Part shown: positions 32,507 to 44,880 of the stretch, piece after piece
Position numbering within the stretch: the first letter of the stretch is position 1
Layout: every line of letters starts with the position of its first letter
Assembly (NCBI GenBank): GCA_947462335.1
Contig: OX381707.1
Location: 61,481,773-61,545,772, forward strand
DNA length: 64,000 nucleotides
Direction of reading: 5' to 3'
Source of the DNA: Harmothoe impar
Lineage: Eukaryota; Annelida; Polychaeta; Phyllodocida; Polynoidae
Notes under the pieces: generated by a model
Seen by the model: only the letters and a program-made list of their open reading frames with translations
What the model was told of the DNA's origin: nothing
Databases searched by the model: none
Translations under genes and position numbers: made by a program

Positions 32507-33466
32507 TTATCTGAGATGGAGAAGCTTTATGAATGCCACCCTGAAGTCCTTGCTCTTCCAGGCATAGATTATTGGGTTTACCCAGGTGGTAGTCCAGAAG
32601 ATAAGTACAGTGATCTTATCCACCTGTTGTATGAACTCACTTTTATTTTGCTGAATTAGGATGTTTCCAATGACTACAGCGGTTTATGATGCAGAGAATG
32701 TGCCCAACACCATCATCATCATCTTTGCAAACCTCTTCTGCTGCTGATTCATAGATACCTCATAAGTGTTGTAGGGCTGGTTCAGTGCTGCAATGGCTCG
32801 ACCCTGTCTGTAGGCTATCTTGCCAATAGCAATGTATAGCATAACTGTGATACTTATGTAGATACATAACTGGGGCAGTATTAACAAGGAGCGGATCAGT
32901 TCGTTTAGGAATACTGAATATCTGCAGGTCATCCCAGCTTTCATATTATGTCCAAAGACAAAAAATAGTACTGTTTCTGTTCCTATAAAGATCCAACTTA
33001 GGCCAATGACTATAAAGGTTCTGGTTGAAGTAAACCAGTGTTCATATCTAAAGGGATAGGCAACAAAGAGGTATCGGTCAATTGCTATCCACATGATGCT
33101 GATGACATTACAGCAAGTTGATGCAAAGTTTATACCCTGCTCGATGAGACAAAGAGGGACAAACATGTGGTGGTCATTCATGATCTCATGGATGATAACC
33201 AAGGGAAATAAACACCCTGCCATCATATCTGCAAGCGCTAATCTGCATACAAAATAACCTGTAGTGTTCTGCAATCTCTCATTTTTGTAGACAGCCAGTA
33301 TTGTCAGTGAATTGCCAAAGATGGCTAGAGCAGACCATAAGAAGCGAAAACCAAAGTAGACCGTCAAGAATGTTGTAGACAGCTGGGGGTCTTTTGCTGG
33401 ATTTTCAAATTTTAATGTCTGGTTTCCAATGAAGTCTGAATCCCCTTCATTTGGCATTGTAGCCAT
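32507..33466 (-). pseudogene. Rhodopsin-like GPCR, copy 2, single in-frame TAA
   Basis: A single 320-codon frame from ATG (33466) to TAA (32507), interrupted only by TAA at codon 261 (32686-32684). Class A landmarks (my residue numbering): N-glycosylation site NQT 15-17, GN 51-52 in TM1, LALAD 76-80 in TM2, Cys106 (3.25), DRY 130-132, Trp158 (4.50), ECL2 Cys181, Pro198 (5.50), then GTFSAS-stop-TA where family members have GTFxxCWxP. After the stop the frame gives TM7 with NPIIY (297-301) and helix 8 AWKSKDFRVAF. Position 3.32 is Asn, not the Asp of amine receptors. Conserved frame on both sides of the stop suggests recent loss, a truncated product, or recoding. The identical stop in copy 1 argues that it predates the duplication or spread by gene conversion. 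Confidence 0.88.
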
Positions 33467-33469
33467 AAT

Positions 33470-34740
33470 TATTCAGATTCTGTGATGAAATGAGATTAAC
33501 TGATGCTACTGATCCCTCGACTCTTCAAATTGTCCATGGATTGTAAACTCTCTTGAAAGCCTCGCTGTAATTTCACGCTCTCAGAACATTGCAGGGGAAG
33601 AAGAAATAGACTTAAGTTAGTATGGTATTGCATAATTGCATTGGATTTGTACCAATTATCAAAATAAAGTGTGTTAAATATAGACATTTTAGAATGAGTA
33701 TGTCCAATGATTAGTGCTCAGAAATCAATCATCTTAAAGTGGTCAAGATATTTACTAACACCATACATCTAGCAGGAATACATTAGGTTGACGTTGAAAA
33801 TGGTCGGCACTGTTCAAGCTATAGTTTAACTTTGTGTTAACATTTAACTGCCACGTTTTGAGTACCACAAGATCTAGCCTGTACATTGTAAAGTGATCAA
33901 TTATTATCATCAAAAAATGATTGAAACTGTGATTTAAATCAGGACAATTATATCACCTGTACAGATAGTGTGAAATGTGTCCTGACAAGGGTCTAGCAGC
34001 TGTTTGGGTATAGCCATGGCAGATCATAAGCTTTTATACATACTTGTGACAGTCATATAGGTATGACTACTGCTGACTAAACTGATTTAACATAATAGTT
34101 TTTATTCTATCATAATTGTTGAAAGGAGACCTGTCATAAAGCATTTTGTTTTTGCTCAAATAAATTGGTAGAAGATGAGAACAGTCATACGTATGGCCAT
34201 TGTGGACAGCTGATGATCAAAAAATTGATTTACATGACTGTAGTTAACCCCTAGAGAAAAGAAGAGCTGTCATATAGGTTCTCGTTTTTTTCTAAATAGA
34301 ATAATTGAAGACGGGACTATGCAACCTAATGGCCTGTGGGGACTGTTAACTGTCAGAATACATAGTTAATGCTCAGACATAGGATATGAATGTGACACAA
34401 GAGCTAGACCTGTGATCTCCTGGACCCCCCCCCCCTTGTATTCTAGGCGCGTTATATCTGAATATCTCAACATTTGTTTACCAAAAAAATATTGTCATAT
34501 TTTAACATTTTAGACTTTCTGTCGTTGAGAGCCAATATTTAGGTTTCAATATACGCCTTGTGCCTCATTTTGTAAGGATGGGTCACAAATGTTAAGATAA
34601 ATTCTCAATGGATTTAGAAGCTTCATAGGGCTAACTAAACCTCATAATTATTGTGACCTGGCAAGGGAAAATGACCCTCTGGGAAGAAATTAGTAATTAA
34701 AGCTGGTGATTATCTTAAAAATGAGATGTCATGAGCTAAA
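33470..34740. other. No gene supported
   Basis: Upstream flank of GPCR copy 2; includes a poly-C run near 34427 and a decayed cctgacaagggtc unit at 33982. A promoter for the GPCR was not identified. Confidence 0.3.
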
Positions 34741-34744
34741 AAGG

Positions 34745-35165
34745 TGAAATCTGACACTTTTGAGAAATTTGACGTTTTAAGAAAATCTTACCCTTTTGAG
34801 AAATTTGACATTTTACTCACCAAATTGACATTTTTCGGAAGTCTGACCCTTTTGTGAAATTTGACTGACTCTTTTGTGAAATTTGACATACCATTTTGTG
34901 AAATTTGACATTTTTTGACTTGAGGCTGGCCTTCTCTGGCCTTTGAAACAAATTTTCACGTTTTGAGTTCTACTTTTCACTTTTGATTTCCATTTTCGTA
35001 TTTAGGTTTTCCCTTTTCACGTTTTGATTTCTACTTTCCTGTTTTCATTTCCATGTTTCCATTTCCACTTTTCACAATTTGATTTTCACTTTTCACGTTT
35101 TGATTTCTATTTTTCGCGTTTTGAATTTCACTTTTCAAGTTTTGAATTGCTTTCAATTTGGCCCT
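34745..35165. repeat. Tandem AT-rich repeats
   Basis: First part: about 30-bp units of cttttgagaaatttgacatttt. Second part: about 25-bp units of tttcacgttttgatttctac. Both are degenerate and noncoding. Confidence 0.65.
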
Positions 35166-36583
35166 TCTGGGCCACTGTACGAAATAACAAAAGATAGATG
35201 ATATAAATGTACGTCTTTATTTTCTTCATTATATACATGAATGCCAATGATGATAATTATGGTGTCAGATGAAAGTCATTATAACAAAAATAGGTTGAAT
35301 ATAATTATGCATTGCCACTTTTATATATGGTTAACAATGGATAGCAATTGGTGATACACTGATGTCCATCATTCTGTTTTATAGCAGAAAAATACTGTTC
35401 TAGAGAGTTTGAGAGTTTTGGATATTTTTATTGCATCAACATCTCCTGTCCTGTATTTATAGTGGTACAATATTCCAGCATTCAGCAAGTATTTATATCA
35501 ATCTACCGTAACAAAGTTTGATATTGGAAATGTCTCCAATTATCACAATGTTTATAAGGCAGTGTCATGTCATAATTCTAAATCAATACTTTTATATCAG
35601 GTGTCTTCACCTGAGCTGTCACGAGACTTGGATGATTTGAGTGAGGAGATAATTGGCTGTGAAACTATATCTATTTATCTAGTGGCTTTCAGTTCTTTAT
35701 AGATTGTTTGCAACTCTCTAAACTTGGTTTTCGCTGCTGTTCAGCTGTGAGCTCATCACAGGCCATTTTTCCCCTGTATATCGGTCCCTTCAGATATATG
35801 TCACGTTTAGGATTCTGTATCCTTAACCTGATTTTGTCATGACCCCCCAGGTATCTGGGTGCTGATACAACGCTGTCCGGTCTTTTAAAAATTCTATACA
35901 TCAGACCTTGTAGATGGTATTTATATCTATAGCTATACACATGCATTATCAATGGGTCTCTAAATATACATCATTGCCTATTAAAAGCCATTTTATTTAA
36001 ATCACTGGGACCAGGAATGATAACGTGCATTCCCCATGTTTTCCTCTGTGCATTATTTCTCATTGCCTGCAATGGCAAACCTCAAATGTGTTTACTAAAT
36101 GAATTAGATGAGCTCCTATATATGCAACAAGGGACAAACTACTCAAGTGACTAGACGCCACCCATTCTTCCAGTTATCTTGAAAACCCATTTTTGCGGTA
36201 ATCTTAATGATTCCCCCCTCTTTTCTAAATGGCGCCACTGTAAATCTGAATGTCCTTTCCTTTAGTCTGAATTGTATCATCCTTTAGAGGTAAATAGGCT
36301 TTGCTATAGTTCTGTTACAGTTTCAAAAAAGAAAAAAATAAGGCAAAAAGAGAGATGGGGGTTGCGGGGGACAGAGCCCCCGATATATCAAGGTAAAATG
36401 GGCGGCATCTAATCCCTTGGGCAGTTCGTCCCCACGTACCCTATATATCCATGTTATACTACAGGGTACAATCCTCGTAGACTACTTTATAACTCCATGT
36501 TATTATGCCACTGCTGGATTTGTCTTTGCCAATGTTCAGGTATTTGCCTTGTGACCTGAGATATAAAAAAACAAGTGCCAAAA
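35166..36583. other. SDR 3' flank; 87-codon ORF
   Basis: Sequence downstream of the SDR stop. A minus-strand ORF (35952-35689) ends in a Lys/Gln-rich tail and is unrecognised. Minus-strand AATAAA-like signals are visible near 35990 and 35215. It may include the SDR 3'UTR. Confidence 0.3.
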
Positions 36584-39500
36584 TCATGACACTTTCTTGA
36601 GTCCTGTGATTTCTACTGTCTTTTCCCAGAGTTTCCTACTTAGATCATTGTCTAGAGCCTTGGTCGATTCACTTGTTATTGCACACTCTGAGAAATAACG
36701 GCCACTCACAGCCTCTACTTCCGGTGAGACTGCGCAGTATATCGTGGTCTGGGCACCTTCTTCCGGTGTCTGGAAAGAGTCACAGAAAGAGTTGATGTGA
36801 CCAGATCATCTGTATCATTTTTATATTACAGGAGACAACATTGATATATGTTGAAAAACATGTAGTTTATGCCCATGGCTACCTCGTATTCTGGTCACGA
36901 TGGTGCGAACTGAAAGGGTCTCAGGGTAGTCCAGGCATATCAATTGAGCATGCACAATTTCTGAAGATTTTATATACATGTACCAGTTTTGGCTAAAATT
37001 CATATGAATACCATTATTGAATAATTTTTTTATTTTATAAATAAAGTGGCTAGTAGTGATCCCACATACATTCACTATGCATGGATGAAGTTATAGTTCT
37101 GTATCGTACAGATAATTGTGATAAACATAATTAATAACAGATGATTATAATACATATTGCTGCATGGCCTACCTTAAAGAAGAAGTATCCTATAGAGTGT
37201 AGGGGGATCCGCAGAAAGGCCGGCATGTTTAGGAAGAGGTTGGTGTTGATGGTGCCCGGGTGTAAGCTGTTCACAGTTACACCTATACACAATAGAAAGT
37301 CCTCTCTTGATGATATATGAATACATATTATGTATGGCGAGCTATCAGATGATTTGATTAGAATATGCATGTATATGTATCCTAACAAAGGGACACATAT
37401 GAACCAAGGCTGGCGGTAAAGTCTACTGCTGTCTAGTGGTATGGAGGAAAACTAAATATGCACGCACTGGTAACATAATTATTAACCTCAGCACCACCTA
37501 GTGGGAGAGAGCCTATGCTGGCATGCACCAGGTCACGTGGAAGTAAATGGTGCCATCTACCGAGTCATATGGTATTCTGGTCTGCATTAAAGGGAGTTCT
37601 GGCTGCTGATTGGGTTATATTTCAGATGAAACAAAAATGGCTAAATTGTGAAAAAATTCACAGGTGTTCCCAAGTACCCTTTAGATAGAATAGTACATGT
37701 AGTTGTATGCTATCTAAAGGGTTGGGGAATTTCTGAGGCATGCAAAAACTGATGTGGCCAAAGGTTGATTTTAGGCCCAAAACAGGGCAAAATGGGACTA
37801 CCTGTACATAAAAGTGACGTACTTGAGATTTTCACGGTCAACTCTTTTATTGAGGCTGAAACATTGTGTGTGAGGGATTGTTTAACTAGGCTAGGGCTAA
37901 CACTATGGCCAACAAATTTTGTACATGGCTGATTTTGTGTATTATGCTATATAGAAACATAGAGGAATAATAATTGCTTCCTTGTGACCACCAGGAGGCT
38001 CAGGTAGTCGTGTGTCAAGCCTCGATGTTTCCTCCATTTTTGCCTTCTTTAGAGCATCAATACCTCTGTGGGTGAGGCCAAAAAAAAAAGGTGTGTTTCA
38101 GGCAACATGGTCAAAATGTCTAGGGTAGGTAGGTCGGATTTTTTTTTTTTTTTTCTTTTTTTTTTAACATAGAGAGAGTACTAGGAATGAGTCGCGAATC
38201 GACAAATCAACGCGCGACTCTCCAGAATGACTCCATTGACTAGGTATATCAAGAAGTTGTTGGATATACCTATTAGAAAGCCATTTCCTGATGTTAATCA
38301 ATTATTCAGGCCTCTGAGGTTACTGGGAGCTTGTTATTCTTGAAAAAATGAGGAAAAAATGAGGAAAAAAGTAACAAAATTTTTTTTTTTAATCAAAAAA
38401 TCTCCAAAATTGGGAAAAAAATGCTAGGGTCGGCCCTTTTTTGAATCTAGGGTCGGGTTGCCTGAAACACACCTTTTTCTTTTTTGGCCTGACTACATGT
38501 CAGTCAGTCAGAGTGTAATCGATGCATTATGTCCCAATCAGGCTAAGACTCTCACCTTACACGTGAGACAATGAGGAGGTGATTAAGGTGATCATGGTGA
38601 TCATGGTAACATCGCATAGGTTTACCATGTCAATTTCTTTGTGATTTCTGACTAAAGAAATGTCACATTGGTGGAACACTGAACGTATGACAATGTATAT
38701 TACTTTTTTTTTTAATGACCTTGAATGATCAAACATACATTTTTGTGACCTATGCATCTTTTCTAGAATAGAGAATTTGGGCTTGAACCTTGACTTAAAC
38801 ACTCGCCAAGCGACATATTCATAACTCTATAATAATTATGATAAATGGGGGAAAAAAATGTAAAACTATACCTGTATCTTTGAGTCTCTGACTGAGCTCC
38901 CTGGTGAACATGATCAGGGCCAGTTTACTTCCGTTGTAGGCTGTAGCCATTGAGTAGCTCTTCTCTGAATTTAGGTTTTCCAGCTCAATTTTACCCCAGA
39001 TGTGGGCAAGGGAGGATACATTCACCACCCGACATGGGGTAGATTTCTTAAGTAATTCTGAAAATAATTAATATGCATGTATAGAATGTGCAAGTTAGGC
39101 CATGCTAATAGGTTAGTTGCCCTCTGTATGTTATTGCGTGTTTTTATATCAAATAGATTTTTAAAGACAAATGATTGAAAGGTGGCGCTGCTTTGGAATG
39201 TGCCCAGCAGATTGACTTGGGTTATACAATATAAATTCACAATGTTATGCTTGTCATCTTTCTTCATGTAATACCATAAGGAATATAATTGTGTGATTAC
39301 TATCCGATTTTCCCATATCATATTTGTGTGAATTGGGACAAACTACACATTAAGTATTACTTACCTAAGAGAAGGCTTATCAAAAGAAATGGTCCAAAGT
39401 AGTTGGTGGCGTATATAGATTCCATCCCTTCATCTGTAGTCTTCTTTGATAGATAACCTATAACCAAGGATTTGAATTGTGTTAAAATCCAATGTAAGAA

Positions 39501-42500
39501 ACAAAGAAAACTAGATGCAAATACTGTTGGCTTCTTCCTTAAGTTAATATAGTACTTTTAATAAGGTCTAAAGGAAATACATCACGTATCAATGATAAAC
39601 TGTACCGATTCGGTCGTGATGGTTATGAAATATATTTTTAATTGTTATTTGAGCAAAATAATTATATCCTCGTGCTAAAATCAAATACCCCAAGAAAGGA
39701 TCTTCCACAAGCATAAAACAATTGTGCAACCTAGAACCACGAACATAGAGACATGTGTAGCTTTGTGACTGCCACGTAACTCACATCCTTATGAATTGGT
39801 TCAGTTTGTGCATACGTTTCAGCATTTAACTAAATCATTCCAAAAGAACACAAAAAAACTTAAATGTGTTGGGCATAAAACCAGATAAATGACAGGAGTT
39901 ATTGCACGTAGAAACTGATCCTACGTGGATGTTGTTATGAGAGAAACTAGCCAAACAAAGGTAGATTGTGCGAAGCAAGAGTGGATACTATCTGTTATGT
40001 ACTAACAGTTCAAGGGTACAGCATTTATATACTTACGAAATGCTAATATAATTGTCTCAATGTGTGCACAGTACTCTCCACCCTTTACATGATAAAAACA
40101 ATACAAAGATACTAATAACTGACATACGTTTGATCTCTATCAGAAACAGTTTATGTGTATGCCAGAATGTCGCATTTCTATGAGGGAAAATAACAGTAAA
40201 TCTTGATGGGGCTAAGATGAGGGTTTATACCTGATATCCTCCTAAACCCATTTCAGTGAAAAAGTCATGTACCTAATTGACTTAATTTACACAATCCAGC
40301 TATAGATGGTATAGTCATATTTTTGACAGCGCTAAAAAAAAAAAAAAAAAAAAAAAGGTATAGTCTGTTGGCTAGCAGGAGTATATCCAGTATATGTATA
40401 TATACCTGTGATTCCAGCATTGTTGATTAAGATGTCACATCGGGTTTCATTCTGTAACACCTTCTGGGCAAAGCTGCGTACACTCTTCATCAAACTGATA
40501 TCAAGCTGGTACACGGCTACATCAGGGTTGCCAGTTTCCAGGGCAATTCTCCTCTTGAGTGTGGCTCCCTTGGAGACATCTCTGCAGGCAAGGATGACTC
40601 GGGCATTACGAGTTGCTAAGTCAATTGCCGTAGGGATACCGATTCCTGAAATGAGCATTCAAGGCTACTTCAATTCTGTTGTAATTGATTTAAAATATCA
40701 GGAGTTCCAATTTTGTTTGGAGTGATGATGATCACCGTGATCACGATTGTTGATATATAGGTACAAAAACTTCCCATCCTTCATAATTTTACAGTGCAGG
40801 TACAATGAATTCTTGCATTCTCTAATGGCTGATCTTTTAATTCCTTTCACAATGCTGTGACCTTTTACACCCGGTTGGCTATTTAGAGCTAATTAAATTA
40901 ATTAAGTCAATTAATATTAAAAAACCCTCTGCTATTATAAATGTGAAAAACTTTATTGTAAAAGATGCCTTTTTAGCCATAGCTGATGTCATTTTGTGCT
41001 TGTATAATAAATGTCTAGCGAGTTGTAAATTTCCGAGAGCTTGGAAGACTGCCACTGTTATCCCCTTACCCAATAAGCCAAATTCTTTAGATGTTAATGA
41101 CCTTAGACCCATAAGCCTTTTAGCCACCCCAGGTAAAATATTAGAAAAACTTGTATGTAATAGACTCCAATACCATATGGAAACCTACCAACTTTTGACT
41201 AAAAAACCACACGGCTACCGGAAATGTCATTCAACCCAGACTGCTATTAGCGCCCACCTATGTAATATACTAGATAATATTATAAACAATAAACCTACCT
41301 TTTCTCTATACCTAGATTATAAGAAAGCATTTGATACTGTTTCCCATTTAATTCTAATTCAGAAAATTTCAGATTTTGGACTTAGCGTTAACACTTGTAA
41401 TTGCTTTAAAAGTTATTTAAGTGACAGATCGCAGTGTGTGTTGGCTAATGATGTTACCTCTGGCAGTCTACCCATCTCCTATGGTGTCCCACAAGGGTCA
41501 GTGTTAGGCCCTGTACTTTTTTCAATATATATAGATTCTCTCCCTGATCTGTATAATTATGATATTACTTTATATGCAGATGACACTGTTATCTCAGTCA
41601 CACAAGAGGATCATATGCATGAGGCCCTTAAGGCCCTGTCAGCTTGGTGTATTACCAATAGTCTCACAGTAAATGAGAAGAAAACTAAGTGGATGTTATT
41701 TCATAATGTAGACCATGTTAGCCCTCTGTTTAAGTTAAATAGTGTTGTAATAGAGAGAGTCTATGACTTCCTGTACCTGGGTTTAACGATTGATCCTGAC
41801 ATGAAATTTGTTAGTCATAGGAAGAATGTGTGTAATAACTTACGTAATAAGGTACACCAACTTGCCAATATTCGCACTTTTGTAGAAAAGGATATTGCGC
41901 TTTTAATTTATAATACTATGGTTTTACCCACATTTGATTATGTAGATTACATCTGGGATAGATTCAATAAGGGGGAGAACCAACAGCTTCAATATATACA
42001 AAACAAATCACTTAGGATAATTTATAAGGTTAAATTAGAAAAGAACCCGTTAATGACAACTGATCAAATGCACACCAGTAGTGGCTGCCTTTTTTTGGAA
42101 AAAAGAAGAAAAATACACTTATTGTTTTATGCCTTTTCATTGGCCCAAAACCCATCTTTTGTTGATCATAGAATTATTCCTATTAGAAGACACAATGGCA
42201 TTAGACTGTTGGTTCCCCCTACGTTGAAGCCTATAGTCCTTAGAAGTGCGTTCTATCATGCAATAGGGCTCTGGAACAACTTAAAGGCATGTTATACTGT
42301 GATAGAAGACCCCTCCGTCTTTAAAAAGAGAATTAAAACTGATATAGATACCTGCTTTATGTAAGCTGAACTGTGTACCCCATACCTGATTTGACATATG
42401 TCTCAGCAACCATCCCTCATCTCATCTCATCATTTACTGTTTGTACCTTACAAATATTGTATTTTATACTTTTTATGATACTTTGCATATTGGTAATATT

Positions 42501-42841
42501 TGTTATACGATCCGGCATGACATGCTATAATACCTTTCTAAATCAAGACCCATCAAAAGAAAGCGGTCTTGGTGGAAGAACTGCAATGCGCCGAACCTCG
42601 TAATTACGCTCATGTAATTAATTACCGAAATAAACACATTAAAAAGAAAAATGCACAACAAGACTTATAGATGTACGCACTCACCACTTGTGGGTCCTGT
42701 AATAATTACAGTCTTGCCGGTCAGGTCTGTAGTAGAGGTGCAGACCCCCCTGGTGGCTCTAAGGTAGAGTCTCAACACTAAGGTGAGCACAGCTGATATA
42801 ACTATGGTCAGTGTACCATACAACAGCACCCCAGAGGCCAT
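36584..42841 (-). CDS. Retinol dehydrogenase-like short-chain dehydrogenase (SDR), six exons
   Basis: Membrane-anchored NAD(P)-dependent oxidoreductase of the RDH11-14-like SDR group, likely acting on retinoid or other lipid aldehydes/alcohols at an internal membrane (family knowledge; substrate inferred). Coding exons: 42841-42685, 40645-40406, 39457-39365, 39057-38872, 37282-37173, 36769-36584. All have GT-AG borders and matching phases, giving 323 residues with TGA at 36584. Visible parts: hydrophobic N-terminal anchor (about 4-26), DLTGKTVIITG then cofactor motif TGPTSGIG (48-55), ACRD (72-75), NNAG (127-130), structural Asn in NYFGPFLL (151), Ser in NVSS (176-179), catalytic YNGSK (Tyr204, Lys208), HPG (233-235), and C-terminal TPEEGAQT. 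Pro50 replaces the usual Ala/Gly in TGxxxGIG. Length is normal for the family. Intron 1 carries an antisense LINE and intron 4 a TIR element. No disabling lesion is seen. Confidence 0.95.
38076..38489. mobile_element. TIR element in SDR intron 4
   Basis: Ends ggccaaaa-nnn-ggtgtgtttcaggcaac and gttgcctgaaacacacc-nnn-ttttggcc enclose 414 bp with poly-T and poly-A tracts and ctagggtcgg motifs. A right-end fragment of the same family is at about 52600-52690. The target duplication is uncertain (tga on both sides). Confidence 0.65.
40870..42660 (+). mobile_element. 5'-truncated non-LTR retrotransposon (LINE)
   Basis: Insertion in SDR intron 1, opposite in orientation to the host gene. It consists of the reverse transcriptase ORF and about 290 bp of 3' sequence ending near aataaacacattaaaaag. 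The endonuclease/ORF1 part is missing. Boundaries are approximate because target duplications were not identified. Confidence 0.8.
40943..42364 (+). CDS. LINE reverse transcriptase (partial ORF2)
   Basis: 473 open codons with the order of reverse transcriptase motifs: LRPISLLATPGKILEKLV (fingers), GYRKCHSTQTAI, YLDYKKAFDTVSH (first catalytic Asp), GVPQGSVLGPVLFSIYI, LYADDT (YADD catalytic box), NEKKTKWMLF, then the thumb and a C-terminal region ending with RSAFYHAIGLWNNL. This is typical of the CR1/L2/Jockey-like group of non-LTR elements. It copies element RNA at a nicked target in the nucleus. The upstream frame runs open to about 40878 without the apurinic-like endonuclease, so the element is 5'-truncated. 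The reverse transcriptase itself has no stop and all catalytic residues, implying recent insertion. Confidence 0.95.
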   Translation: MKNFIVKDAFLAIADVILCLYNKCLASCKFPRAWKTATVIPLPNKPNSLDVNDLRPISLLATPGKILEKLVCNRLQYHMETYQLLTKKPHGYRKCHSTQTAISAHLCNILDNIINNKPTFSLYLDYKKAFDTVSHLILIQKISDFGLSVNTCNCFKSYLSDRSQCVLANDVTSGSLPISYGVPQGSVLGPVLFSIYIDSLPDLYNYDITLYADDTVISVTQEDHMHEALKALSAWCITNSLTVNEKKTKWMLFHNVDHVSPLFKLNSVVIERVYDFLYLGLTIDPDMKFVSHRKNVCNNLRNKVHQLANIRTFVEKDIALLIYNTMVLPTFDYVDYIWDRFNKGENQQLQYIQNKSLRIIYKVKLEKNPLMTTDQMHTSSGCLFLEKRRKIHLLFYAFSLAQNPSFVDHRIIPIRRHNGIRLLVPPTLKPIVLRSAFYHAIGLWNNLKACYTVIEDPSVFKKRIKTDIDTCFM

Positions 42842-42855
42842 AGTGAATCTTTGAG
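42842..42855 (-). other. SDR 5'UTR, part of exon with ATG
   Basis: The acceptor tttttactctttatag ends at 42856, placing an intron 14 bases upstream of the ATG and implying further 5'UTR exons upstream. Confidence 0.6.
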
Positions 42856-43196
42856 CTATAAAGAGTAAAAATTAATATAATACATTAAAAATAATTGTCT
42901 ATATGTGCGTTTATTACTTTTTTATTAGTGGATCATAGAAGGTCTTTACAGAGAGTGAGAAAGCAATACCGGTGTACTATGTGTATCCTTTTCATTTCAT
43001 ACGGTACCCAGTCGTCAATGATAGGACGTGTGATTAACATCAGAAATGGTTATGGGATACAGTATCAATTACTTTAATTTTAATTTACGTGGCGTTGATC
43101 CCATACCCAGCAAACTGGGGTGACTCGTGGCCATCCTGAGTGAGGTCCTCACTCAATGTGCTAGATGAAATAAAACTGAGTGATGTGTCGCCATCA

Positions 43197-43467
43197 ATCA
43201 CTCAGCATCACCAGGGATGGCCACGCTGGTGATCACTCAGCATCACCAGGGATGGCCACGCTGGTGATCACTCAGCATCACCAGGGATGGCCACGTTGGT
43301 GATCACTCAGCATCACCAGGGATGGCCACGCTGGTGATCACTCAGCATCACCAGGGATGGCCACACTGGTGATCACTCAGCATCACCAGGGATGACCACA
43401 CTGGTGATCACTCAGCATCACCAGGGATGGCCACACTGGTGATCACTCAGCATCACCAGGGATGGCA
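43197..43467. repeat. 35-bp tandem repeat
   Basis: About eight units of gatcactcagcatcaccagg plus gatggccacgctggt, nearly identical. Confidence 0.95.
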
Positions 43468-43760
43468 CATTGACCAATTAGCACTGAGGCAGGGGGGGGG
43501 GGGTATTTTATTCATAACATTGACAACATCATTTAAGCTGTTCATCCAGACTCTCTTCTTCTCTGGGCAATGATGAAAACTCATTGTGGGAGTGTCTGTT
43601 TAAATATAAGCAAACATAATGGATTATTATGGAGGAACACAGTGTACATGGCAAGGTTATAAAACTGTTTAAATGTTTTGATCAATTATGTTATACATAT
43701 ATAAGAATATAACAATACAAGTTAGGTAAAGAAAGTGCCAAAAACTACCATAGAACTTAC

Positions 43761-43800
43761 CAATAAATGTGTCATTCCAGTCAGTGAATATACTTCCTAC
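43761..43800 (-). other. Candidate SDR 5'UTR microexon
   Basis: 40 bp between the acceptor ttataattatag (ending 43801) and the donor attg/gtaagt (43761/43760). It contains one ATG that, spliced to the next exon, opens a 20-codon frame overlapping the SDR start codon in another frame. Inferred from splice sites only. Confidence 0.35.
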
Positions 43801-43934
43801 CTATAATTATAAAAAGAGCAAAGTAGAATATATTAGAGAAAAATAGAGACATAAAATAGGCAAGAACAGTTACTGTAGAATTCACAATCAGCTGATGGCT
43901 GAGATTTCACCATGACTTATATAGGACAACCCAC

Positions 43935-44045
43935 CTCACATCTGTTCTCCTTGCCAGTCTCTGCCTGTCTGTTGTGAATGCTAGAAGTTTCCACTGAGAA
44001 CAAAGAAAGGGCAGGAAATTTGAAATGGACCAATCAGAACTCAGG
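43935..44045 (-). promoter_or_regulatory. Candidate SDR promoter and first exon
   Basis: An inverted CCAAT box (gattggtcc, about 44036-44029) lies above a possible first exon that ends with the donor gatgtgag/gtgggt (43935/43934). There is no convincing TATA box. It lies inside the 1.8-kb TIR element, so it is either a transposon-supplied promoter or a chance match. Confidence 0.25.
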
Positions 44046-44599
44046 AAACCAGGATGTGTGTGACCGTGAGTGATCATGCGCCATCCTGAGTGAGACTCAC
44101 CACAAGTGGCGCCTAGTCACTCAGTGAGTGAGAACCATGGTGGCGACTGTGAGTGATGATGTGCCATGTTGAGTGAGAGCTGCCATGTTGGTCAGACAAA
44201 GAAAGTTCCCCTTTTATCACTCAATGCAAGAATGTTTTACCATACTGTTGAAAATCCTTACTTGTCTCTCATGATTATATGATACGATGATGGTCATTGG
44301 ATATCATACTTTCCTATTCTTGTTAGAGCAAGGCTGATCAATGTCTATATACTATGTAAAATGTAGACAATTTCATTTCAGTGTTAAGTCCCATAGACAA
44401 AGGAAAATTGTATTTTCTGTCTTAAATCTTATAATCTAAAATCATATTGTTAGCTATCATGATGTGCACATTTTCATAATGATTATAGTCATGTAAAGAT
44501 CTGGTCCATATGTGTGATAATATTAATGAAATCAACATCAACTTCTATTCCCCCTCTGCAAAATGCAAGCAGTATACCTCCAATGCTAATATCCTGGTG

Positions 44600-44880
44600 A
44601 TGCTGAGTGAGCTCACCACAGTTGGGAAATGAGTGGAAAGTCACCATGCTGAGTGAGACCCACCAGGAGTAGCACATTGTCACTCAGCGTGTGATCACCA
44701 CAGTGGCGAGATGAGTGATATCTCGCCATGCTGAGTGAGACTCACCTGGAGTGGCGCATTGTCACTCAGCGTGTGATCACCACAGTGGCGAGATGAGTGA
44801 TGAGTCGCCATACTGAGTGAGACTCACCAGCAGTGGCGCATTGTCACTCAATGTGTGATCGCTCAAATAATAGTCATCAT
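44600..44880. repeat. About 82-bp tandem repeat
   Basis: About three units containing gtgatcaccacagtggcgag, gccatgctgagtgagac and ggcgcattgtcactcag. Confidence 0.85.

Noticed and set aside
27178..33466. Small intron removing the TM6 stop in the GPCRs
   Set aside because: No GT...AG pair of usable intron size surrounds the TAA while keeping the conserved residues on both sides; the frame is continuous without splicing.
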